Part shown: positions 11,244 through 19,400 of the stretch, one piece after another | How the letters are laid out: every line of letters starts with the position of its first letter | How positions within the stretch are numbered: the stretch's first letter is position 1 | Source of the DNA: Rhodanobacter sp. Root480 | GTDB lineage: Bacteria; Pseudomonadota; Gammaproteobacteria; Xanthomonadales; Rhodanobacteraceae | NCBI RefSeq assembly: GCF_001426645.1 | Contig: NZ_LMEX01000002.1 | Coordinates: forward strand, 206,322 to 270,321 | Length of the DNA stretch: 64,000 nt | Direction: 5' to 3' | The notes under the pieces: generated by a model | Database searches by the model: none | The model's input: the letters and a program-made list of their open reading frames with translations, nothing else | What the model was told of the DNA's origin: nothing | Position numbers and translations under genes: made by a program

Positions 11244-11567
11244 ATGCAACTCCAACTCAGCGGCCAGCAGATTGAAGTCACCCCGGCCTTGCGCGATCAC
11301 GTCAACGGCAAGATTGACCGTCTCACCCGCCTCGACGAGAAGCTGATCGGCCTGGCCGTCGTACTGGCCGTGGACAAGCTGCAACAGCGTGCCTCGGGCA
11401 CCCTCACCACCACCGGAGCCACCTTGCACGCGGAGGCCGCCGAGGCCGACATGTATGCCTCGATCGACGTGCTGTTCGACAAGCTGGTCGACCAGTTGCG
11501 CAAACATCGCCAGAAAGTCAGCAACAAGCATCAGCGCCAGGCGCGCGAGGAACGCCAGTACGGTTGA
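11244..11567 (+). CDS. hpf: Ribosome hibernation-promoting factor, HPF/YfiA family
   Basis: 107 residues, the short HPF form that helps make 100S ribosome dimers in stationary phase. Starts [20 protein letters not shown] with a strong GAGGAGG ribosome site 5-7 nt upstream. Other conserved stretches are [20 protein letters not shown] and [20 protein letters not shown]. It follows rpoN, the usual place. In many relatives ptsN comes next; here it does not. Confidence 0.94.
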   Translation: MQLQLSGQQIEVTPALRDHVNGKIDRLTRLDEKLIGLAVVLAVDKLQQRASGTLTTTGATLHAEAAEADMYASIDVLFDKLVDQLRKHRQKVSNKHQRQAREERQYG

Positions 11568-11592
11568 GCCTCGACGGCTGACCCGCAACAAA

Positions 11593-11630
11593 CGGCGGCA
11601 ACGCGGTTCGACTTCGCCGCGTTGTCGCCG
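11593..11630. terminator. GC-rich hairpin after hpf, possible terminator
   Basis: Arms CGGCGGCAACGCGG and CCGCGTTGTCGCCG pair with one mismatch around a 10-nt loop. There is no T-run, so it is not a classical intrinsic terminator; it may end or attenuate the rpoN-hpf message. It lies in the 253-bp gap between hpf and hprK, which holds no recognisable gene. Confidence 0.5.
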
Positions 11631-11820
11631 AGCCCAGCCCTCCATCATGGCAACGCAAGGCAACGGGCTCCCCACCCGTTCACCCCGAAAAGGGGCGCAC
11701 GCCGAAGCCCTCATCGGCCCCAGGAAACCATCCCGTCCGGACGCCGTTTCCGCCAAGCTGGCACAATGTCCGTTCACCGACGCGGCATCTCGCCCGGCCG
11801 GGAATGCGAGGGACATACGC

Positions 11821-12771
11821 TTGGATCGGCTCAGCGCGCGCCAACTCTACGACAACGTCTACGAGCGCATGGCCCTGCGCTGGGTGTCGGGCATGCGTGG
11901 CGAATCGCGCGCCCTGGAGCCCGGCGTGGCGCAGGCGCGACGGCCGTCGCTGGTCGGTTACCTCAACGTCATCTACCCGAACAAGATCCAGATCATCGGC
12001 ACCGAGGAGCTGAATTTCCTTGATGCACTGGATTCGCGCCAGCGCTGGGAGGTGATCCACAAGATCGCCGCGCACCAGCCGGTGGCGCTGATCGTCACCA
12101 AGGACCAATCGGTGCCTTCGGACCTGCGCGAAGTGGCCGAGGAAACCAACACCCCGTTGTGGAGCAGCACCAAGCGCGGCCACGAACTGCTGACCTACCT
12201 GCAATACCACCTGGCGCGCATGCTGGCCGCCAAGGCCACCCTGCACGGCGTGTTCCTGGAAGTGTTTTCCATTGGCGTGCTGATCACCGGCGAGGCAGGC
12301 TCGGGCAAGAGCGAGCTGGCGCTGGAACTGATCAGCCGTGGCCACCGCCTGGTGGCCGACGACGCCACCGACTTCACCCTCATCGCGCCGGACGTGATCG
12401 ACGGCACCTGCCCCGAATTGCTGCAGGACCTGCTGGAAGTGCGCGGACTGGGCGTTCTGAACGTGCGCGAGATGTTCGGCCATACAGCCGTAAAGACGTC
12501 CAAATATCTACGCCTCATCGTTCACCTCAAGCCGCTGCGCGATGGCGAGGAAGTGGACGCCATGACCCGCATCACCGGCGACATCGGCCATCGCAACATC
12601 CTCGACGTAGCGGTGCCGATGATCACCATTCCCGTGGCCTCGGGCCGCAACCTCTCGGTGCTGGTCGAGGCGGCGGTCCGCAACCACGCACTGAAAAGCA
12701 AGGGCATCGACCCGGCACAGACCTTCATCGACCGCCAGGCGCACCAGATGCACCGACTGCCCCCATGGTGA
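11821..12771 (+). CDS. hprK: HPr kinase/phosphorylase
   Basis: 316 residues from a TTG codon ([20 protein letters not shown]). An in-frame ATG at 11647 would add 58 residues without family resemblance, so TTG is preferred on length and alignment. HprK phosphorylates and dephosphorylates HPr at Ser46 with ATP or PPi. P-loop [12 protein letters not shown] (residues 157-168), the upstream HGVFLEVF with conserved His142, the acidic VADDATDF, and the signature [17 protein letters not shown] are all present. rapZ starts 4 bp downstream. Its substrate HPr, with Ser46, is encoded two genes on. Confidence 0.95.
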   Translation: MDRLSARQLYDNVYERMALRWVSGMRGESRALEPGVAQARRPSLVGYLNVIYPNKIQIIGTEELNFLDALDSRQRWEVIHKIAAHQPVALIVTKDQSVPSDLREVAEETNTPLWSSTKRGHELLTYLQYHLARMLAAKATLHGVFLEVFSIGVLITGEAGSGKSELALELISRGHRLVADDATDFTLIAPDVIDGTCPELLQDLLEVRGLGVLNVREMFGHTAVKTSKYLRLIVHLKPLRDGEEVDAMTRITGDIGHRNILDVAVPMITIPVASGRNLSVLVEAAVRNHALKSKGIDPAQTFIDRQAHQMHRLPPW

Positions 12772-12775
12772 ACCC

Positions 12776-13681
12776 ATGAACGACGAAAACACTCCTCTGC
12801 TCAATCCTCTCGTCGACCCGCACGAGATCCACCTGATCGTGCTCACCGGCGTTTCCGGCGGCGGCAAGACGGTAGCGCTGCGCGCGCTGGAAGACCTGGA
12901 TTTCTACTGCGTGGACAACCTGCCCACCACCCTGGTGGCGCCGCTGGTGAACGCGGTGATCCAGGGCAAGGGCGGCAACCATCGGCGCATCGCGGTGGGC
13001 GTGGACGTGCGCAACCGGGGCGTCGATTTCGCGCAGATGCCGAACGTGCTGTCCGAGCTGGCCGGTGCCGGCGTGCAGGTGCACCTGATCTTCATCGATT
13101 GCCGCGACGAGGTGCTGATCAAGCGCTACTCGGAAACCCGTCGCCGCCATCCGCTGGCATCGCGGGGGCGTTCGCTGGGTGACGCGATCACCGAGGAGCG
13201 TCGCCTGCTGCGGCCACTGATGGCGATCGCCGAAAAGGTCATCGACTCCAGCGAACTGAACGTGCACCAGCTGCGGCGCCTGGTGGCCACCGGCTATGCG
13301 CAGGCCACCGAAGGCCTGACCCTGATGTTCCAGTCGTTCGCGTTCAAGCGCGGCCTGCCGCTGGATTCCGACTTCGTGTTCGACGCGCGCTGCCTGCCCA
13401 ACCCGCACTGGCAGCCGCACCTGCGGCCACTGTCGGGCAAGGACGCGCCGGTGCGCGAATTCCTCGAGGCCGAACCCCTGGTGGGCGAGTATTTCGCGGA
13501 CACCGCGCGCTGGCTGGATGCATGGTTGCCGCGCTTCGAGCAGGACGACCGCAGCTACGTCACCATCTCCATCGGCTGCACCGGCGGGCGCCATCGGTCG
13601 GTGTACCTGGTGGAAAAGCTGGCGGCGCATTACCGTCATCGCCGCGACGGCGTGTTGACCTTCCATCGCGAGCTGGATTGA
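12776..13681 (+). CDS. rapZ: RNase adapter protein RapZ
   Basis: 301 residues. The N-terminal nucleotide-binding domain has Walker A GVSGGGKT (residues 25-32) and VDNLPTTLV. The C-terminal domain, with FDARCLPNPHW, LRPLSGKD and SIGCTGGRHRSVYL, is the region that in E. coli binds the small RNAs GlmZ/GlmY and links amino-sugar supply to RNase E. Targets in this lineage are unknown. Located between hprK and the EIIA gene, as in other sigma-54/PTS clusters. Confidence 0.95.
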   Translation: MNDENTPLLNPLVDPHEIHLIVLTGVSGGGKTVALRALEDLDFYCVDNLPTTLVAPLVNAVIQGKGGNHRRIAVGVDVRNRGVDFAQMPNVLSELAGAGVQVHLIFIDCRDEVLIKRYSETRRRHPLASRGRSLGDAITEERRLLRPLMAIAEKVIDSSELNVHQLRRLVATGYAQATEGLTLMFQSFAFKRGLPLDSDFVFDARCLPNPHWQPHLRPLSGKDAPVREFLEAEPLVGEYFADTARWLDAWLPRFEQDDRSYVTISIGCTGGRHRSVYLVEKLAAHYRHRRDGVLTFHRELD

Positions 13682-13754
13682 TCACGATGTCCCGGCAAAG
13701 CGCCATCACCCCGGCCTCCGATAAAGGCTTCACCGTGCTTGCGGGGCAGCGGGC

Positions 13755-14147
13755 ATGAGCGTCGGCGTCCTGTTGATGACCCACGAGGCGGTCGGCCATG
13801 CGCTGATTTCCGCCACGCACCACGTCATGCCGAAACTTCCGCTGCGGGTGATGGCGGTGGAGATTCCGCCGCAGGCCGATCCGGACGTGATGCGCACCCT
13901 TACCGCGCGGCATGCACGCGAGCTGGACGAAGGCGATGGTGTGCTGGTGCTGGCCGATCTCTATGGCGCCACGCCGTGCAACATCGGCCTGTCACTGGGC
14001 GCGCTGGGCGTCCATTTGCGTTGCGTGTCGGGGCTCAACCTGCCGATGCTGCTGCGCGTACTCAACTATGCAGACAAATCGCTGGACGAACTGGCCGAGA
14101 TCGCGGCCAGCGGCGGCCGCGGAGGAATTTTCATCGATCATGCGTAA
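13755..14147 (+). CDS. PTS EIIA component, mannose family (regulatory PTS)
   Basis: 130 residues, the size of a lone EIIA-Man domain. The phosphorylatable His is His10 in MSVGVLLMTHEAVGHAL, and LADLYGATPCNIG is the second conserved loop. No membrane EIIC/EIID partners are visible nearby, so, as in other betaproteobacteria and Xanthomonadales, it probably accepts phosphate from HPr to signal rather than to import sugar. ptsH begins 8 bp later. Confidence 0.9.
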   Translation: MSVGVLLMTHEAVGHALISATHHVMPKLPLRVMAVEIPPQADPDVMRTLTARHARELDEGDGVLVLADLYGATPCNIGLSLGALGVHLRCVSGLNLPMLLRVLNYADKSLDELAEIAASGGRGGIFIDHA

Positions 14148-14155
14148 CCCTATTT

Positions 14156-14425
14156 ATGCTTGAACAGGACATCGTGGTATCGAACCGGCTCGGCCTGCAC
14201 GCCCGCGCCTCGGCCAAGCTGGTACAACTGGTCCAGGGCTTCAAAGCCACCGTATGGCTGGTCAACCGAGGCCGCGAGGTCAACGCGCAGAGCATCATGG
14301 GCGTGATGATGCTGGCCGCCGGCATGGGCACGCCGCTGACCATCCGCGCCGACGGCCCGGACGAGGAGGCGGCACTGGCCGCCGTGGCCGAACTGTTCGA
14401 GCGCAAATTCGACGAGGGGGCGTGA
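14156..14425 (+). CDS. ptsH: Phosphocarrier protein HPr
   Basis: 89 residues. The EI phosphorylation site is His15 in NRLGLHARASAKL, and the regulatory Ser46 lies in NAQSIMGVMMLAAGMG, the site used by HprK encoded upstream. The start is the ATG at 14156, internal to a longer open frame that extends back over the EIIA gene. A GGGAAT-type repeat separates it from ptsI. Confidence 0.95.
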   Translation: MLEQDIVVSNRLGLHARASAKLVQLVQGFKATVWLVNRGREVNAQSIMGVMMLAAGMGTPLTIRADGPDEEAALAAVAELFERKFDEGA

Positions 14426-14430
14426 GATGC

Positions 14431-14550
14431 GGGGAATCGGGAATAGGGAATCGGGAATGGTGGAAAGCGGAGTGCGCGCGAGCGCCCTGCTTGCCGCAAA
14501 AGCCCGGCTGTCCGCTTTTCCGATTCCCCATTCCCCATTCCCCATTCCCG
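14431..14550. repeat. GGGAATCGGGAAT-type palindromic element between ptsH and ptsI
   Basis: The left side has iterated GGGAATCGGGAATAGGGAAT, the right side the complementary GATTCCCCATTCCCCATTCC, around a ~60-nt centre. The two runs can pair into a long hairpin. It is inserted between co-directional ptsH and ptsI inside the PTS operon. Similar GGGAATCGGGAATC runs are familiar from Xanthomonadaceae genomes (recalled, not searched). Confidence 0.8.
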
Positions 14551-14569
14551 GCGTCACAAGAGGCGCCAA

Positions 14570-16309
14570 GTGAGACACCTCCTCCCCGGCACGATCGCGG
14601 CGCGCGGCATGGCGTTGGGCCGGGCGCGGCTGGTGCAGCCCAGCCGTTACGCCGTCGATACCCGGCCGCTGGCCGACGAGGAGATCGAAGGCGAGCTGGA
14701 GAACCTGCATCGCGCGCTGGACATGGCGCGGCAGGAATTGCGCGACTTGCGCGGCAAGTTGCAGGGCGCGCTGGCGCGCGAGGTCAACGAGTTCATCGAC
14801 GCGCACAGCCTGCTGCTGGATGACGCGGAGCTGTTGCGCGGGCTGGACGAACTGGTACGTGTGGGCCATTACCGCGCCGGCGCCGCGTTGAAAAAGCAGC
14901 GCGAGAAGCTGTCGGCGATGTTCGAGGCGATGGACGACCCCTACCTGCGCAGCCGCAAGGAAGACGTCGAGCAGGTCATCAACCGGGTGATCGCCGCGTT
15001 GCAGCGGCAGACCAGCCCGGAGGAGCGCAAGCTGGCCGCGCGGGTGGGCGAGATCCTCATTGCCGATTCCATTGCGCCCGCCGACATGGCGCAGCTGGCC
15101 GGCAATGGCCTGCTCGGCGTGGTCGCCAGTTCCGGCAGTGCCTATTCGCACAGCGCGATCCTGGCACGCAGCCTGGGCCTGCCGATGCTGGTGGGCACGC
15201 GCGACGCGCTGTCGCACATCCACGACGACGACCTGCTTCTGCTGGATGCCGAGCGTGGCGAAGCGGTGGTGCATCCCACCGCGCAGGACCTGGCCCGCTA
15301 TCGCGCCTGGCAGCGCGAGGCGGTGATCGAAGGTCGTCGCCTGGCGTTGCTGGCGAACGCGCCCACGCGCACCCGCGACGGCCTGGACATCCGCCTGCTC
15401 GCCAACGCCGAAAGCCCCGCCGACGTGGCGCTGGCGCGCACCCGCGGCGCCGATGGCGTGGGGCTTTACCGCACCGAATTCCTGTTCCTGCGGCACAAGG
15501 ATCTGCCCTCCGAGGACGAGCAGTTCATCGCCTACCGCGACCTGGTGCTGGGCATGGGCGGCCTGCCCGTCACCATCCGCACGCTCGACCTGGGCGCCGA
15601 CAAGGCCGACGCGGCCGGGCTGGTGATGCAGGGTGAGGAAAACCCCGCGCTGGGCGTGCGCGGCGTGCGCTTGTCGCTGCGCTATCCGGCGGTGTTCTCC
15701 ACCCAGATCCGCGCCATCCTGCGGGCGGCCTGCTACGGCCCGGTGCGCGTGCTGGTGCCGATGGTGACCCAGCCCGATGAACTCATCGCGGTGCGCACGC
15801 TGTTCAAGCTGGCGCGGCAGGAGTTGAAGCGCGAGAACATCGACCTGCCCGAGAAGCTTCCGCTGGGCGCGATGATCGAAGTGCCCGCCGCGGCGATCAA
15901 CGTGCGCGCGCTGATCGAGCACGCCGACTTCCTGGCCATCGGCACCAACGACCTGGCGCAATACGTACTCGCCGCCGATCGCGGCAACGACGCGCTGGAC
16001 AACATCTACAGCCCGCTGCAGCCCGCGCTGCTGCGGGTGCTGTCGCACGTGATCGGCGCCGGCCGGCGGGCCGGCAAACCGGTGAGCTTGTGCGGCGAGA
16101 TCGGCGGCGACGTGAACTTCACTGCCCTGCTGCTGGCACTGGGACTGTGCGAATTCAGCATGCATCCCGGCCAGATCCTGCTGGTGCGCGACCGCCTGGC
16201 CACGCTGGATCGCAGCGCCCTGCGCCATCACGCGCCGCGCCTGCTGCGCGCGCATACGCACGAGCAGGTCGCCATCCTGCTGGCCGAGATCAGCGACGCC
16301 ACTGCCTGA
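14570..16309 (+). CDS. ptsI: Phosphoenolpyruvate-protein phosphotransferase (enzyme I)
   Basis: 579 residues from a GTG start (MRHLLPGTIAARGMALGRAR) with a good AAGAGGCG ribosome site. It moves phosphate from PEP to HPr. The active-site His is His194 in SGSAYSHSAILARSLGLP; the PEP-binding barrel has YRTEFLFL, MIEVPAAA, IGTNDLAQYVLAADRGND and the catalytic Cys in SLCGEIGGD. Its last 29 coding nt plus 7 nt downstream recur exactly at 22294-22329, on the far side of the autotransporter gene. Confidence 0.96.
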   Translation: MRHLLPGTIAARGMALGRARLVQPSRYAVDTRPLADEEIEGELENLHRALDMARQELRDLRGKLQGALAREVNEFIDAHSLLLDDAELLRGLDELVRVGHYRAGAALKKQREKLSAMFEAMDDPYLRSRKEDVEQVINRVIAALQRQTSPEERKLAARVGEILIADSIAPADMAQLAGNGLLGVVASSGSAYSHSAILARSLGLPMLVGTRDALSHIHDDDLLLLDAERGEAVVHPTAQDLARYRAWQREAVIEGRRLALLANAPTRTRDGLDIRLLANAESPADVALARTRGADGVGLYRTEFLFLRHKDLPSEDEQFIAYRDLVLGMGGLPVTIRTLDLGADKADAAGLVMQGEENPALGVRGVRLSLRYPAVFSTQIRAILRAACYGPVRVLVPMVTQPDELIAVRTLFKLARQELKRENIDLPEKLPLGAMIEVPAAAINVRALIEHADFLAIGTNDLAQYVLAADRGNDALDNIYSPLQPALLRVLSHVIGAGRRAGKPVSLCGEIGGDVNFTALLLALGLCEFSMHPGQILLVRDRLATLDRSALRHHAPRLLRAHTHEQVAILLAEISDATA

Positions 16310-16316
16310 GACCTGT
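16281..16316. repeat. 36-bp direct repeat, left copy (3' end of ptsI)
   Basis: Starts TGGCCGAGATCAGCGACGCC and ends TGAGACCTGT. Identical to 22294-22329 in the same orientation. It includes the ptsI stop codon. Sequence diverges immediately on both sides of the two copies, so the repeat length is sharply defined. Confidence 0.95.
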
Positions 16317-16485
16317 TGGACAAAAGACAGAGGGGAAGTTTCTACTCCAGCGGGGTCAGTGCGCCCTTTCCGAAGAGGGCATCGACCTCCTCTCGGCTTC
16401 ACTGCCCCCCTTGAGATAACGCATCGCCTATTCGGACAATGCAAGTCCATGGCCGGCAGCGTTGCACCGCTGTCGGCCACACGAC

Positions 16486-19400
16486 TCACGGCGGCGACAG
16501 CGTCTTCTGCACGCCCAGCAGGATGCTTTGATTGTCGCGGCTCGTGCTGTCCAGTTGATTCTGGTACTCAGCACGCAACGTCCAGCCTTTCAGCGTCTGC
16601 AGCGTGATGCCAGCGCCCATCAAAGTGTGGTTGCGGGCCTGGCGCGCCAGCGTGGCGCGGTACAGTGGGCCGGACAGCAGGTCGGCGTAATGCATCGTCG
16701 CGATGCCGGAACCCTGCATGTCGTGACCGAATTCCGCGCGCAGCTGCGGTGCCCACATGCCGTAGTCACTCTTGACCGTCCATTGCGCCAGCAGGCCCAG
16801 GGTGCCCGTGCTGGTCTTGACGGTTTGGCCCCGGTAGTTCAGCGCGAACACTGCATCACCGGCCTCGGTGTAACCGTCGAGCGTTGCGTGGGCGGCGTCC
16901 AGCCTGCCATAGGGCGTGAGCAGCAGACGGGCCGCCTGATATTGGTAGCCCACGGCGAGCGAGGCGAACCACTGCTTGCCATCGCGGCTGCCGCGCACGG
17001 TGTTGCCGTTGTCGGTGACGAAACGGCGTGCGTCGAACTGCAGCCATTGGTAACCGGCCAGCGCATCCACATAGGCCGAGTCGCCGAACCGATAGCTGCC
17101 GTAGGCAGCGACGTTGTAGCTGTCCACGGTGCTGCGACTGTGCCGACCGACGTCGGAGGCGTCATGGCCGTAGCCAATGCCTCCGCCCAATGTGAGCGCC
17201 TCGGTCACCTGCTTGTCCGCGCCCAGGCTCAGGCCCGAGGTGGTGAAGTCGATGCCGTTGCTGCTCGCGCCGGGTTGCAGCTTGCCGAAATTCACCGCGC
17301 CGCCGGTCCAGAAGGCCACGTCGTCGGTGGGCACTTCCTGGCCGCTGGCGACCGGACGGTCGGTCACCGTGGCGTCGGTGGGCGCCAGGAATGGCTCGCC
17401 GGCGCTACCCATCCCTTGCCGCATGCCGACGTCGAATGGCGTCTCGACATGCCGCTGGCTGCTGGCCGAGTTCATGGTGATGCCGTTGGTGAAGACGCCG
17501 TGGCTGCCGCCGCCGTGCAGGCTTTCCAGGCGGCGCTGGAAGTTGCCGATCTGGCCCATCGCCAAGCGGCGGGTGGCTTCGGCCTGCGCTTCCAGCATAC
17601 CCAGGACCTCGGCGTCCTTCGACGGATCGCTGCGCAGTTGCACGGTCACGTCCACCGTGCCCGGTGCGGAAGTGGCGAACGCGTTGCTCAGGGTGTAGAT
17701 GATCTGCGCTACACCACCAAAGGCGGGATCCGCAGCAAACGCCAGCGTGTAGTGGCCGGCGTCGGTGGCGGTGATGGTGGCCGTACCCGCATTCACCGGC
17801 GAAACGGACACCACCTTGGCCGCAGTGAACGGACCGCCATGCGCTGCCGCCGTCAGGTCGACCTGCACCGTGGTGCCGGCAGTGGCGGTCGCCGTCAGTG
17901 CCGGCGCCACCGGGCGCGGGTTGACCGTCAGTGTGACGTGCGCCGGTGCCGAGGTGCCGAAGGCGTTGCTCAGCGTGTAGTCGAAACCAAAGGTGCCGGC
18001 GGCATCAGGGTCGGCGGTGTAGACGATGTCGGTGCCCTGCACCGCCACGGTGCCTGAAGTCGGCGCGTTCACCACGGTGGCGGCGGTGAACGGGCCGTTG
18101 GCCGCATGGGCCGCCGCATGGATCGTGACCGATTGGCCGGCCAGTACCGTGGTGCTCTGCGCGGCGGCTACCGGAGTCGCACCGCCAACGACCGTGACGC
18201 TGACGGTCGCCGCTGCCGAGGTTCCCCCGGGGCCGGTGGCGGTGTACTTGAACGTGTCGCCGCCGAAGTAGCCGTGGGCCGGCGTGTAGACGATGTTCAG
18301 CCCGTCGACGGTCGCCGTGCCCTGTGCCGGCTGCTGGGTGACGGCGATGCCGGTGATCGGGCCGTTGTCGTTGCCGGTCACGGCAATCGTGGCCGTCCCA
18401 TTGGCGCTCACGTTGGCGCTGTCATCAACCACTACTGGCGCGGGCTCACCGATGACGATGGTGTAGTTCTGCGTCCCGAGGAAGCCGTGCTGGTCGGTCG
18501 TGGTGACGGTCGCGTTGAAGCTGCCCGCTGTGGTCGGCGTGCCGGAGAGCGCACCCGCCGGGTTCAGCGTGAGGCCGGCGGGCAGCACGCCTGTGGTCAC
18601 GGCAAAGGTGTACGGTGCCGTGCCACCACTCGCGGTCAGGTTCTGTGCATAGGTTTGGCCGACCGTGCCGCCCGGCAGGCTCGCAGGCGCCACGGTGATG
18701 GCTGGCGCGTCGACGACCAGCTGATAGCTCTGGTCGGCAGTCTGGGTGGCCGTGTCGGTGACGCGCAGCGTGAAGTTGAACGTACCGCCCGCCAGGGGTG
18801 TACCCGCCAGCACGCCCGAGGGGCTGAACGTCATGCCGGTAGGCAGGGTGCCACTGACCAGGGTGAAGGTGTACGGCGTGGCGCCGCCGGCAGCCGCGAT
18901 GGTCTGGCTGTAGGCCACGCCACCGGTGGCGTTCGGCAGGGGCGAGCCGGTGGTGAACGCGACCGCCCCACCTGGCACCACGATGGCGAACGCTTGCGTC
19001 ACCGCCGGTGCGGCCAGCCAGGCACTGTCGCCGGCCTGGTTGGCGTCGATGCGGCAGGTGCCAGGCGACACGGTGGTCAGGACGCCCGTGGAAGTCACCG
19101 TGCATACCGCCGTCGTGGTGGAAGTGAATGCCACCGCAAGGGTGGAGGTGGCGGTGGCGACCAACTGCGGCGAGGTGCCAAAGTTCGTTGCGCCGGGGTT
19201 GTTGAAGGTGATCGTCTGGATGCCTTGTGGCGTGACGCTGTTGGATGGCGCCGACGTGCCGCTGGGGCCGGCGCTGTTGGTCGCGGTGACGGTGAAGGTG
19301 TAGGTGGTGCCGTTGGTCAGGCCGGTCACCGTGATCGGGCTCGCCGTGCCGCTGCCGGTGATGGCGCCAGGGCTGGAGGTCACCGTGTAGCCGGTGATCG

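Noticed and set aside
11758..11775. TGGCAC-containing sigma-54-like promoter before hprK
   Set aside because: The -12 GC element at correct spacing is absent.
11647..11820. Upstream ATG start for hprK
   Set aside because: Adds 58 residues with no HprK similarity; the TTG gives the normal ~316-residue protein.
14150..16489. 779-codon minus-strand ORF over ptsI
   Set aside because: Antisense shadow of a clear ptsI; Gln/Arg/His-rich composition with no domain.
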